Shown here: positions 1 through 8,196 of the stretch, in pieces | Layout: each line of letters begins with the position of its first letter | Position numbering within the stretch: the first letter of the stretch is position 1 | Origin: an uncultured Eubacteriales bacterium | GTDB taxonomy: Bacteria; Bacillota; Clostridia; Oscillospirales; Acutalibacteraceae | Assembly: GCA_948968885.1 (NCBI GenBank) | Contig: CAREUR010000003.1 | Span: 7,087 to 59,797, forward strand | Reading direction: 5' to 3' | Length of the DNA: 52,711 bases | Notes under the pieces: model-generated | Database searches by the model: none | Told to the model about the DNA's origin: nothing | What the model saw: only the letters and a program-made list of their open reading frames with translations | Translations under genes and position numbers: made by a program

Positions 1-2
1 AG

Positions 3-323
3 AGCGGCTTTGAAAAAATGGCATCGATTATGGCTGAGCTTCGGGAAAATCCGCCATCTAACATTAACGGCAAGGATGTCATTGCGGCTTGCGATTATCT
101 TAATCGCGTTAAAATTGTGATGCATAATTCTAATAAAGAAAAAATCGATCTGCCGGCCTCTAACGTTTTGAAGTTTATTCTTACCGATGATATTTCGATT
201 GTTGTGCGCCCTTCCGGCACCGAGCCAAAGCTGAAGATTTATATATCCGTTGTCAGCGACTCTAACGATAATTCTAAAGCGTTAGCAAGTTCTTTTTGTG
301 AATATTTTGAAAAATTATTTTAA
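3..323 (+). CDS. Phosphoglucomutase/phosphomannomutase family, C-terminal fragment
   Basis: This is the 3' end of a gene cut by the window edge: the frame is open from base 3, and 106 codons are visible. The residues match domain 4 of the alpha-D-phosphohexomutase family, with the phosphate-binding loop RPSGTEPKLKIY near the C-terminus. The family interconverts hexose 1- and 6-phosphates through a phosphoserine that lies upstream of the window. The substrate (glucose, mannose or glucosamine) cannot be decided from this domain. A GlmM role is possible but the loop is shared by all members. A strong terminator follows about 145 bases downstream. Confidence 0.85.
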   Translation, partial: SGFEKMASIMAELRENPPSNINGKDVIAACDYLNRVKIVMHNSNKEKIDLPASNVLKFILTDDISIVVRPSGTEPKLKIYISVVSDSNDNSKALASSFCEYFEKLF

Positions 324-334
324 ACATATAAAAA

Positions 335-358
335 GCAGTCTTGTAGTTAGTAGACTGC
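335..358. other. Short hairpin after the mutase gene
   Basis: Seven-base arms GCAGTCT and AGACTGC flank a 10-base loop, 12 bases after the mutase stop codon. No T-run follows, so this is more likely an mRNA 3'-end structure or part of a small transcript than an intrinsic terminator. The 229 bases between the mutase and rbgA hold no credible ORF. Confidence 0.4.
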
Positions 359-467
359 GCAACGATTAATTTTGCGGTTATGAAATTATACAGTTGTATG
401 TTCTAAGTATATAGCATTATTACAGTTTGTGTGCGCTATAAAATTTGGGCTTGGTTGTGACTAAATC

Positions 468-497
468 AAAAAGGGACTTATAAAGTCTCTTTTTTTG
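468..497 (+). terminator. Rho-independent terminator
   Basis: A 12-bp stem (468-479 with 483-494, one G-T wobble) with a 3-base loop runs into seven T. It ends any transcript from the mutase gene or from an intergenic RNA and separates it from rbgA. Confidence 0.8.
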
Positions 498-506
498 TGG
501 TATATT
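478..506 (+). promoter_or_regulatory. Possible extended -10 promoter of rbgA
   Basis: TGG directly precedes TATATT (501-506), which gives an extended -10 element. The -35 candidate TTATAA at 478-483 is weak and overlaps the terminator stem. It lies about 40 bases before the rbgA start. Confidence 0.4.
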
Positions 507-552
507 TATGGTAAGCCATTTTGTTTTACATTCAGCAAAGGAGACTCGCGCC

Positions 553-1410
553 ATGAATGATGGTATGCAGACGATTCAGTGGTTCCCTGGCCATATGACG
601 AAGACTAGACGGAAAATTGCAGAAAATTTAAAGCTTATAGACATTGTTGCCGAGATTGTTGATGCTAGAATCCCGCAAAGCAGCAGAAATCCTGACATTG
701 ATGCGTTGACTTTGAATAAGCCAAGGATTATTATTTTGAACAAGTCGGACATTGCGGACCCTCAAAAAAACCGAATTTGGCTTGATTATTACAAAAAGCA
801 GGGTATCACTGCGATCTTAGTTGACTGCAAGTCGGGCAAGGGCATTAATTTGTTTGTGCCGGCCGTTAAGAGTATTCTTAAAGACCAGCTGGAGCGGGCT
901 TCGCACAAGGGCCTCAGCAAGAGTTTGCGCGTGATGATCGTTGGGATCCCGAATGTGGGAAAATCTTCTTTTATTAATCGCTTATCTGGCGGCAAAAAGG
1001 CAAGAGTTGAAGACAGACCTGGCGTTACGATGGGAAACCAGTGGTTTTCCATATCTAAGGACGTTGAATTGCTCGATACTCCGGGCATTTTGTGGCCCAA
1101 ATTTGACGATATGCTCGTTGCAGAAAAGTTGGCATTTACCGGTGCAATCAAAGATGACATTTTGGACGTAGAGCAGCTTGCGGCCAGGCTTTTAACGTGT
1201 TTGGTGGCAGACTATGCTGAAAATTTGGCTAAGAGATATAAACTTGAAAACAGCTGTATAGTGGGAAAGTCCGGGTTAGAGCTTTTGGAGGTTATTGCTA
1301 AAAAGCGCGGAATGCTACTTTCTGGCGGAAAAACTGACACCGAACGAGCCGCTGTAATGGTCTTGGACGAATTTCGGGCGGCGAAGCTAAACCGAATAAC
1401 GCTGGATTAA
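553..1410 (+). CDS. rbgA: Ribosome biogenesis GTPase RbgA/YlqF
   Basis: 285-residue circularly permuted GTPase needed for late 50S subunit assembly in Gram-positive bacteria. The G motifs occur in the permuted order: G4 NKSD at about residues 63-66, then the P-loop GIPNVGKS at 131-138, then DTPG at 175-178. The YlqF N-terminal signature WFPGHM is at residues 10-15. I start at the ATG behind AAAGGAGA (spacing about 9) rather than at the in-frame ATG 15 codons upstream, which has no ribosome binding site. rnhB follows closely, the same rbgA-rnhB order seen widely in Bacillota, so the two are probably co-transcribed. Confidence 0.95.
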   Translation: MNDGMQTIQWFPGHMTKTRRKIAENLKLIDIVAEIVDARIPQSSRNPDIDALTLNKPRIIILNKSDIADPQKNRIWLDYYKKQGITAILVDCKSGKGINLFVPAVKSILKDQLERASHKGLSKSLRVMIVGIPNVGKSSFINRLSGGKKARVEDRPGVTMGNQWFSISKDVELLDTPGILWPKFDDMLVAEKLAFTGAIKDDILDVEQLAARLLTCLVADYAENLAKRYKLENSCIVGKSGLELLEVIAKKRGMLLSGGKTDTERAAVMVLDEFRAAKLNRITLD

Positions 1411-1439
1411 CTTTGATTTTAGGGGTTTTATAAATTTTG

Positions 1440-2060
1440 ATGAAGACGAAAATCGAGAAAGACTGGCTTTTATACGAAAGAGAAGCTCAAAACAACGGAT
1501 ACAACGCGGTTTGTGGCGTGGACGAAGCTGGCAGGGGACCTTTGGCCGGACCTGTTTTTGCGGCTGCTGTCATTTTGCCGCAGGGGCTGGCCATTGAGGG
1601 TATTGATGACTCCAAAAAGCTTAGCGAAAAGAAGCGAGAAGCCCTATACGATGAGATAAAATCGCTTGCGGTGGCGTTTAACGTGGCTTTTGCGACAGAA
1701 AAAGAAATCGATGAGATTAACATTTTGAATGCAACATTTCTTGCCATGAAGCGCGCTGTATACGGTTTAAGCTTGCGGCCAGACCTTGTGCTTGTTGATG
1801 GCAACAGGGCTCCGGCCTTAGAGCTGCCTACAAAAACGATAGTTAAGGGGGACTCTTTGTCGGCGTCGATCGCGGCGGCATCTATCTTGGCTAAGGTTGA
1901 GCGCGACAGGCTGATGAAAAAGTTAAGCGAGAAATATACGTATTATGGGCTTGAAAAGCACAAGGGCTACGGCACAAAGATGCACGTTGAGGCCATCAAA
2001 AGGCACGGCCCGGCGGAGGTACATCGGAATAGCTTTTTGAAAAAGATTTTGGGTGAGTGA
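1440..2060 (+). CDS. rnhB: Ribonuclease HII
   Basis: 206-residue RNase HII, which nicks RNA-DNA hybrids and removes misincorporated ribonucleotides. The catalytic block CGVDEAGRGPLAGPV sits at residues 25-39 (Asp28, Glu29). Later blocks LVDGNRAP and KGDSLSASIAAASILAK carry the other acidic and binding residues, and the HKGYGTK motif is near the C-terminus. A TTG codon directly precedes the ATG and lies at better spacing from AGGGG, so a start three bases earlier is possible. The gene lies between rbgA and yraN with three bases to the next start, which suggests an operon. Confidence 0.95.
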   Translation: MKTKIEKDWLLYEREAQNNGYNAVCGVDEAGRGPLAGPVFAAAVILPQGLAIEGIDDSKKLSEKKREALYDEIKSLAVAFNVAFATEKEIDEINILNATFLAMKRAVYGLSLRPDLVLVDGNRAPALELPTKTIVKGDSLSASIAAASILAKVERDRLMKKLSEKYTYYGLEKHKGYGTKMHVEAIKRHGPAEVHRNSFLKKILGE

Positions 2061-2063
2061 CGC

Positions 2064-2453
2064 ATGTTTGACAGCTTGAAGATGGGGAATAAGGGCGAGG
2101 ATATCGCTGTTTGCTACCTTGAAAATCGCGGATACAGGATTCTTGGCCGTAACTACCGCAGCAGGTACGGGGAAATTGACATTATTGCTGAAAAGGGAGC
2201 TTTCATTATATTTTTTGAGGTGAAGACTCGCCGCGCGGGGACGCCATTTATCGCTGCTGAGGCTGTCGACACGATTAAACAGAAAAAAATTATAAAAACT
2301 GCGATGATGTATCTATCGCAGACTGGTGCGGGGTTGCAGCCTCGCTTCGATGTAATCGCGGTTTCGTTTGATAAAAAGCTTGACCGATGCGATTATACAG
2401 TCGAGCACATAGAAAATGCTTTTGAAGGAGTTGACTTTTTTGAAACTTTTTGA
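2064..2453 (+). CDS. yraN: YraN/UPF0102 family putative endonuclease
   Basis: 129 residues matching UPF0102, a restriction-endonuclease-like fold family. The nuclease-type motif is visible as GEIDIIA followed by FFEVKTRR at about residues 35-57, the D...ExK pattern. The biological role is not established. Genomic association with rnhB is common and suggests a DNA or RNA metabolism job. It starts three bases after rnhB, and its end overlaps the start of the dipeptidase gene, so it is part of the same transcript. Confidence 0.85.
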   Translation: MFDSLKMGNKGEDIAVCYLENRGYRILGRNYRSRYGEIDIIAEKGAFIIFFEVKTRRAGTPFIAAEAVDTIKQKKIIKTAMMYLSQTGAGLQPRFDVIAVSFDKKLDRCDYTVEHIENAFEGVDFFETF

Positions 2454-3372
2454 CTTGCACTGCGACACGCTGCTTCGCGCGCTCGACGAGAACGGTGGGA
2501 TAATTGACAACGATTATCAACTTTCGGTTTTGCGCGGGCGTAAATATGAGGCTTGGGCGCAATGTTTTGCGGTTTGGATTCCGGATGAATACCGTGGTGA
2601 TGCGGCGATTTCTCTTTTTAAACGCGCAAAAGAGCTATTTGATAGGGAAATTAAGGAGCATTTGGGGATTGTCTGCAAATGCAAAAATGCTGACGACATA
2701 AAAAGTGCGGTGGATTCTCACAAGTGCGCGGCAATTTTAACTGTGGAGAGCGGAGCTGCGCTGGCTGGAGACATTCGGAACCTTGATTATCTGCATGACT
2801 GCGGCGTTAAAATGATGACACTTACTTGGAATGGCAGTTGCGAGATTGGTGGCGGTTCTTTGGTTAAGGCTCCAAACGACGGGATTACTGAATTTGGCAA
2901 GAGTGTTATTCGGCGTATGGCTGAGCTTTGCATCGCTATTGATATCTCTCACGCGAGTGATACTCTCTTTTTTGACGTTGCAAGCACTGTGGATGCCCCG
3001 CTTGTTGCCAGCCATTCTAATTCTCGCGCGGTTTGCCTACATAGGAGGAACCTGACTGACGAGCAATTTAGCGTTATTAAGGGCCGCGGCGGGCTGGTTG
3101 GCCTTAATTTTGCTAGGCAGTTTCTCTCGGATGGCGACTCTGCTAGTGGTTATGACATTTTACGTCACGCCGAGCATTTTTTGGCGCTGGGCGGAGAGAA
3201 GGTCGTCTGTTTGGGGACGGACTTTGACGGTGCAGATGTTATCAGCGATGTGCCCTGCGTTGAGCGCATGGACGTTCTTTATGAGCTTTTTTTGAAGCAT
3301 AATTACAGCGAGGGCCTGGTTGCGGATATATTTTTTAACAATGCGTTTGACTTTTTTGCGCGTCTAGGCTAA
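2440..3372 (+). CDS. Membrane dipeptidase family (peptidase M19)
   Basis: 310-residue member of the M19 zinc dipeptidase family. The metal-binding motif HCD is at residues 6-8 (FDLHCDT). A HASD segment lies near the middle and CLGTDFDGAD late in the protein; both are typical of the family. There is no signal peptide, so it is predicted to be cytoplasmic. The natural substrate is unknown; family members cleave dipeptides, often with D-residues. I chose a TTG start: AAGGAG lies 9 bases upstream, inside the end of yraN, whereas the upstream in-frame ATG has no binding site. The gene overlaps yraN by 14 bases, so translation is probably coupled. Confidence 0.85.
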   Translation: MKLFDLHCDTLLRALDENGGIIDNDYQLSVLRGRKYEAWAQCFAVWIPDEYRGDAAISLFKRAKELFDREIKEHLGIVCKCKNADDIKSAVDSHKCAAILTVESGAALAGDIRNLDYLHDCGVKMMTLTWNGSCEIGGGSLVKAPNDGITEFGKSVIRRMAELCIAIDISHASDTLFFDVASTVDAPLVASHSNSRAVCLHRRNLTDEQFSVIKGRGGLVGLNFARQFLSDGDSASGYDILRHAEHFLALGGEKVVCLGTDFDGADVISDVPCVERMDVLYELFLKHNYSEGLVADIFFNNAFDFFARLG

Positions 3373-3400
3373 ACTAAGGTTGATTTGGGAGGTTTGCAAG

Positions 3401-4090
3401 ATGTCGCTTTACGCGATAGCGGATTTGCACTTGTCTTTGGGCACGGATAAGCCGATGGACATTTTTGGCGGGTGGGACAATTACGTTGAGCGCCTTAAGG
3501 AGAACTGGAAAAGCACCGTAAAGGCCGATGATACCGTGGTTGTTGCCGGAGATATCTCTTGGGCGATGCGTCTAAATGAGACTTTTGAGGACTTTTCGTT
3601 TATTGAATCACTGCCCGGGAAAAAGATATTTTTGAAGGGGAACCACGACTATTGGTGGACTACGCGTAAGAAGATAGAGGATTATCTTTTGGCGAATAAT
3701 TTTAACTCGATTTCAATATTATTTAATTCGGCCGCAGTTGTGGGCGATTTTGCGATTTGTGGAACTAGGGGATGGTCGTATGACTGCAGCTCGCAGGAGG
3801 ATATCAAGATTTTGAACCGCGAAGTTGGCCGCCTTACGCTTTCTATTGAGCAGGCCCAAAAGTACAACCGCGAAATTATCGCCTTTTTGCACTATCCGCC
3901 GGTGTTCTCTGGCTATGAATGCACCGAGATAATTGATGTTTTACATAAATATAATATAAAAAAGTGCTATTATGGCCATATTCACGGCAAGCGCATCGCC
4001 AAAAAGGCCGTCGTTGGCTTATATAAAGGCATCGATTTTCATATGATATCTTGCGACCAGGTCGGCTTTTCGCCTGTTTTGGTTTCGTGA
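3401..4090 (+). CDS. Calcineurin-like metallophosphoesterase
   Basis: 229-residue metallophosphoesterase. The dimetal-site motifs are in order: DLH near residue 8, GD (VVAGDIS), GNHD (LKGNHDYWW), HYPP and GHIHG. It lacks signal peptide and membrane segments. The substrate cannot be told from sequence; related clostridial proteins are annotated only as phosphohydrolases. The ATG follows GGGAGG with good spacing. It is the last gene of the rbgA-rnhB-yraN-dipeptidase group. No strong terminator separates it from tig, but tig has its own promoter. Confidence 0.85.
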   Translation: MSLYAIADLHLSLGTDKPMDIFGGWDNYVERLKENWKSTVKADDTVVVAGDISWAMRLNETFEDFSFIESLPGKKIFLKGNHDYWWTTRKKIEDYLLANNFNSISILFNSAAVVGDFAICGTRGWSYDCSSQEDIKILNREVGRLTLSIEQAQKYNREIIAFLHYPPVFSGYECTEIIDVLHKYNIKKCYYGHIHGKRIAKKAVVGLYKGIDFHMISCDQVGFSPVLVS

Positions 4091-4110
4091 GGATTTATTT
4101 TAAAAAAGTG

Positions 4111-4139
4111 TAGAAATTTTATTTTTTTTGTGATACAAT
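4111..4139 (+). promoter_or_regulatory. Promoter of tig
   Basis: TAGAAA (4111-4116), a 17-base spacer, then TACAAT (4134-4139) preceded by TGA, giving an extended -10. It lies 36 bases before the tig start codon. Confidence 0.6.
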
Positions 4140-4174
4140 TAGTAGAGATATCTGCATTTTTTGGGAGGATAATA

Positions 4175-5455
4175 ATGAGTTTAAAAACGTCGAACAAAGT
4201 TGAGCAAAATCGCTACGAATTAGAAGTTGAAGTTAGCGCGGTGGATTTTTCTAACGCTGTTGATAAAGTCTTTAAAAGGAATGTTAAACGGATTTCGATC
4301 CCTGGCTTTAGAAAAGGCAAGGCTCCACGGGCTTTTATTGAGAAATATTATGGCGAAAATGTTTTTTATGAGGACGCTATAAAAGATGTTTACCCTGGCG
4401 CCTTGCAGGACGCGATTGACGAAGCTGGCTTGGATGTTATCAATGATAACATCGACTTTGACTTGATTAATGCTGGCAAGGATGGGCTTGCTTTTAAGGC
4501 TGTTGTCACTGTTAAGCCGGAGGTTACGATCGAAAATTATAAGGGCATTGAAGTTAAGCGCAAGCCGGTTAGAGTCACTAAGGGGGATATTGACAAAGAG
4601 ATTGAACGTGTTAGAGAGCGAAATTCTAGGCTAGTTACTGTTGATGGTCGGGTTGCTGAAAGTGGAGATATCGTCGTCTTTGATTTTAAAGGTTTTATTG
4701 ATGGTGAACCTTTTGCCGGTGGCGAGGCGGAAAATTATACTTTGGAGCTTGGTAAGGGACAGTTTATTCCGGGTTTTGAGGATCAATTAGTTGGCCACAA
4801 GCAAGGCGAAGAGTTCGATATTGACGTTACTTTCCCGGAAGCCTATCAAGAAGCCTCTTTGGCTGGGAAGTCTGCTGTTTTTAAAATTAAATTGCACGAG
4901 GTTAAGACCCGAGAATTACCGGAGCTTGACGATGAATTTGTGAAGGACGTTAGCGAATTTGACACTTTGGATGAGTACAAGGAGTCTATTAAAAAGCAGC
5001 TTAAGGACTTGAAGCAAAAAGAGTCTGATATTGACGCCGATGACCAGATGATTGACAAGACGGTTGAACTCTTAAAGGCGGAGATTCCTGAGGCTATGTT
5101 TGAGAACAAGGTTGAGGACTTGATTCATGACTTTGCTTATAAGCTGAAGGCGCAGGGGTTAACGTTGGAGTCTTATCTCAAATATACTGGAATGGATGCC
5201 GATGCTTTGAAGGCTCAGTTTTGGCCGCAGGCCGAGCGCCAAGTTAAGCTGAGACTTGCTCTTGACAAAATTGCTGAACTTGAGGGGCTGTCGGCCACTG
5301 CTGAGGAAATCGAGGAAAAATACAAAACTCTTGCTGAGCAATATAAAATGGAAGTTGTGCAAATTAAGAAAATTATCAATGAAAAAGACTTGCTTGGCGA
5401 CATTGCGGCGGAGAAAGCTGTGGACTTTTTGCGCGAGAACTGTGTGAGCAAATAA
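4175..5455 (+). CDS. tig: Trigger factor, ribosome-associated chaperone
   Basis: 426 residues, normal family length. Trigger factor binds the ribosomal exit tunnel and shields nascent chains. The ribosome-docking signature GFRKGKAP is at residues 44-51. An FKBP-type prolyl isomerase domain follows (about 150-245, including VVFDFKGFIDGEPF), then the helical C-terminal chaperone arms. The ATG sits five bases after GGGAGGA. The order tig-clpP-clpX is the classic arrangement and links folding of new chains with their degradation. It is followed by a 78-base gap and clpP; no clear terminator is seen between them. Confidence 0.97.
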   Translation: MSLKTSNKVEQNRYELEVEVSAVDFSNAVDKVFKRNVKRISIPGFRKGKAPRAFIEKYYGENVFYEDAIKDVYPGALQDAIDEAGLDVINDNIDFDLINAGKDGLAFKAVVTVKPEVTIENYKGIEVKRKPVRVTKGDIDKEIERVRERNSRLVTVDGRVAESGDIVVFDFKGFIDGEPFAGGEAENYTLELGKGQFIPGFEDQLVGHKQGEEFDIDVTFPEAYQEASLAGKSAVFKIKLHEVKTRELPELDDEFVKDVSEFDTLDEYKESIKKQLKDLKQKESDIDADDQMIDKTVELLKAEIPEAMFENKVEDLIHDFAYKLKAQGLTLESYLKYTGMDADALKAQFWPQAERQVKLRLALDKIAELEGLSATAEEIEEKYKTLAEQYKMEVVQIKKIINEKDLLGDIAAEKAVDFLRENCVSK

Positions 5456-5533
5456 ATTAATTATTTTGAATAAGACGATTAAATTTTGTTAATTATTTAA
5501 GATGCCTGTTTATTTTTGAACGGAGGGGTTTAG

Positions 5534-6148
5534 TTGGATAAATATTGGGGCGATAATGTTAGTAGAATGAGCTTGGTGCCTTATGTTGTGGAGCAAACTA
5601 GCCGTGGTGAGCGCTCTTATGACATTTATTCTCGGCTTTTGAACGATAGAATCGTTATGCTGACAGAGGAGGTTAACAATACGACTGCTAGCTTGGTTGT
5701 TGCGCAGCTGTTGTATCTGGAGGGACAGGATCCTTCTAAGGATATTAGCCTTTATATTAATAGCCCAGGCGGCTCGGTTACCGATGGGCTGTCGATTTAC
5801 GACACTATGCAATATATAAAGTGCGACGTTTCTACCATTTGCATGGGAATGGCCGCTAGCATGGGAGCTTTTTTGTTGGCTGCTGGTGCTAAGGGGAAGC
5901 GCTTTGCTTTGCCTAACAGCGATATTATGATTCATCAGCCAAGCGGCGGAGCTAAGGGGCAGGCTACCGATATTATGATCCACGCTGACCATATTGTTAA
6001 GACTAAGAAAAAGCTGAATGAGATATTGGCCGAGAGAACTGGCCAGCCGATTGACATTGTTGCTAGGGATACTGAGCGCGACAACTTTATGACGGCTGAA
6101 GAAGCCAAAGAGTATGGGATTGTTGACCAGGTTATTTTTAAAAGATAG
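5534..6148 (+). CDS. clpP: ATP-dependent Clp protease proteolytic subunit
   Basis: 204-residue serine peptidase that forms the double-heptamer barrel used by ClpX. The catalytic triad is visible: Ser109 in GMAASMG, His134 in IMIHQPSGG, Asp183 in ERDNF. I place the start at the TTG behind CGGAGGGG. A later ATG (codon 12) would give a more typical MSLVPYVVEQ N-terminus but has no ribosome binding site. clpX follows 16 bases downstream, so the two are presumably translated from one mRNA. Confidence 0.96.
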   Translation: MDKYWGDNVSRMSLVPYVVEQTSRGERSYDIYSRLLNDRIVMLTEEVNNTTASLVVAQLLYLEGQDPSKDISLYINSPGGSVTDGLSIYDTMQYIKCDVSTICMGMAASMGAFLLAAGAKGKRFALPNSDIMIHQPSGGAKGQATDIMIHADHIVKTKKKLNEILAERTGQPIDIVARDTERDNFMTAEEAKEYGIVDQVIFKR

Positions 6149-6164
6149 GAATTGGTGATGGTTT

Positions 6165-7499
6165 ATGTCTACAAAGGATGAAAATAGGGAAAAGAACATT
6201 TGCTGTTCTTTTTGTAATAAGCCTCAGGAGCAGGCGACGAAACTTATTGCGGGGCCGGGCGTTTATATCTGCGATGAGTGCGTTTCTTTGTGCCTTTCTA
6301 TCCTTGAGGATGAGCTTTTGAAAAAAGATCAAGATCAAAAAGATAAATTTTCGACGGATGAAGTTAATTTGCTGCGTCCTAAGGAAATTAAGGCTATTTT
6401 GGATGAATATGTTATTGGGCAGGAGACGGCTAAGGTTGCGCTTTCTGTCGCGGTTTATAATCACTATAAGCGGATATATTTTGGAAGTAGCGACAAGGAT
6501 AGCGACGATACGGTTGAATTGAAGAAGAGTAATGTTTTGCTGTTGGGACCAACGGGCGTGGGAAAGACGCTTTTGGCACAGACTTTGGCTCGAGCTTTGA
6601 ATGTGCCTTTTGCTATTGCTGACGCGACTACTTTGACTGAGGCTGGATACGTTGGCGAGGACGTTGAAAATATTCTTTTGCGGCTGATTCAGGCGGCCGA
6701 TTTTGACATTGAACGAGCTGAGCGCGGGATTATTTATATTGATGAGCTTGACAAAATTGCAAGGAAGTCTGAGAATCCTTCTATAACTCGAGACGTTAGC
6801 GGTGAAGGCGTTCAGCAGGCTCTTTTGAAAATTTTGGAGGGTACTGTTTCTAATGTGCCGCCACAGGGCGGGCGGAAGCATCCTCAGCAGGAGTTTATTC
6901 ATATTAACACTGTGAACATTTTGTTTATTTGCGGCGGCGCTTTTGACGGGCTTGAGAAAATCGTTGAAAAGCGCATGGGATCCTCTAGTATGGGCTTTGG
7001 TGCCGATGTTAAGACTAAAAAAGAGCTAAATTCTACTAAATGGATGCAGGACGTTTTACCGCATGACTTGGTTAAGTATGGGCTTATTCCGGAGCTTGTT
7101 GGCCGTTTACCTGTGATTACTGCTCTTAATGGTCTTGACAAGGAGGCCTTGGTTCGGATTTTGAAAGAGCCGAAAAATTCACTATTGAAGCAGTATCAGA
7201 AGTTGTTTTCGCTCGACAAAGTTGAACTTGTTTTTGAGGACAAAGCTTTGGAGGCTGTTGCGCAAAAGGCTCTTGACAGAAGTACCGGAGCTAGGGGCTT
7301 GCGGGCAATTATGGAGGAGATTTTGTCCGAATTAATGTACAAGGTGCCGAGCGACCATACCATAGAAAAGGTTATAATAACCGACAAAACTGTTAATGGC
7401 GAGGCGAAGGCTGAGATTGTTCGGGATAAAAGCCGCGTACCGTTTAACATTACGGTGAGTGAGGGCTCTTTGGACAAAGGCAAAAGTTCTGTTTCGTAA
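6165..7499 (+). CDS. clpX: ATP-dependent Clp protease ATP-binding subunit ClpX
   Basis: 444-residue AAA+ unfoldase that feeds substrates to ClpP. An N-terminal C4 zinc domain (Cys14, Cys17, Cys36, Cys39) recruits adaptors. The Walker A GPTGVGKT is at 128-135 and the Walker B block is IIYIDELDKI. The ClpP-docking loop region and sensor-2 ARGLR segment are present. The gene lies directly after clpP and before the GTPase ysxC, a gene order common in Bacillota. Confidence 0.97.
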   Translation: MSTKDENREKNICCSFCNKPQEQATKLIAGPGVYICDECVSLCLSILEDELLKKDQDQKDKFSTDEVNLLRPKEIKAILDEYVIGQETAKVALSVAVYNHYKRIYFGSSDKDSDDTVELKKSNVLLLGPTGVGKTLLAQTLARALNVPFAIADATTLTEAGYVGEDVENILLRLIQAADFDIERAERGIIYIDELDKIARKSENPSITRDVSGEGVQQALLKILEGTVSNVPPQGGRKHPQQEFIHINTVNILFICGGAFDGLEKIVEKRMGSSSMGFGADVKTKKELNSTKWMQDVLPHDLVKYGLIPELVGRLPVITALNGLDKEALVRILKEPKNSLLKQYQKLFSLDKVELVFEDKALEAVAQKALDRSTGARGLRAIMEEILSELMYKVPSDHTIEKVIITDKTVNGEAKAEIVRDKSRVPFNITVSEGSLDKGKSSVS

Positions 7500-7540
7500 T
7501 TTTTAAAGTTTTGCAAAAGACTAGTATTGACGAGGGTTAT

Positions 7541-8140
7541 ATGGATTTTAGTCGCACTGTTTTTGAGGCCTCTTTTTTTAAGAAGGATCAGCTTAAGGAG
7601 TCTATCTGCCCGGAGATTGTTTTTTCGGGCCGCTCTAATGTGGGCAAATCCTCGCTTATAAACAAGCTTGCTAACAGGAAATCGCTTGCCAGGGTTAGCT
7701 CTAAGCCCGGCAAAACGGGATCTATAAATTTTTACAGGGTAAATGATTGTTTGAGACTGGTTGATTTGCCTGGATATGGCTACGCGAAGGTTTCTATGCG
7801 AGAAAAGGCTCGCTGGGCCGACTTGGTTGAGGGTTACTTTAATGCTGGTAGGAAGATTTCTCTTGTTATTCAGATTGTGGATATTCGCCACAGACCGACT
7901 GTTGACGACCTTAACATGATTAATTTTTTGCTTAGCAAGGGGTTTCCTTTTGTAATTGTTTTGACTAAAAGCGATAAATTGAGCAAGACTGAGCGGGAGA
8001 ACCGCCTTGATAGTTTGGAGGCGGACTTTTCCTTTGACTGTTTTGAGGATATTAATTTCGTGATATTTTCTTCTGTTACGGGTGAGGGCGTCGCTGAACT
8101 TGGCTCTATAATTGAGGCCGCTGCTAAAAATAACAGATAA
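7541..8140 (+). CDS. ysxC: Ribosome biogenesis GTP-binding protein YsxC/EngB
   Basis: 199-residue GTPase involved in 50S subunit assembly. The P-loop GRSNVGKS is at residues 30-37, DLPGYGYAK forms G3, and TKSDK forms G4. I use the ATG preceded by GAGGG; an in-frame TTG ten codons upstream has no binding site. It is the last gene of the tig-clpPX run and is followed by a terminator. Confidence 0.95.
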   Translation: MDFSRTVFEASFFKKDQLKESICPEIVFSGRSNVGKSSLINKLANRKSLARVSSKPGKTGSINFYRVNDCLRLVDLPGYGYAKVSMREKARWADLVEGYFNAGRKISLVIQIVDIRHRPTVDDLNMINFLLSKGFPFVIVLTKSDKLSKTERENRLDSLEADFSFDCFEDINFVIFSSVTGEGVAELGSIIEAAAKNNR

Positions 8141-8163
8141 AATTTAAATACATATTTGAAAAA

Positions 8164-8196
8164 GGCCCAAGCTTTTTATATTTGCTTGAGTTTTTT
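8164..8196. terminator. Weak bidirectional terminator between ysxC and rodA
   Basis: CAAGC (8168-8172) pairs with GCTTG (8184-8188) over an 11-base loop. The 5' side is A-rich and six T follow, so it could end ysxC (+) and rodA (-), which converge here. Confidence 0.5.

Noticed and set aside
6138..6902. A 254-codon open frame antisense to clpX
   Set aside because: It mirrors clpX coding sequence, with Arg/Asn/Leu-rich translation and no initiation signals. The same holds for long antisense frames opposite clpP, pcrA, ileS and pheT.
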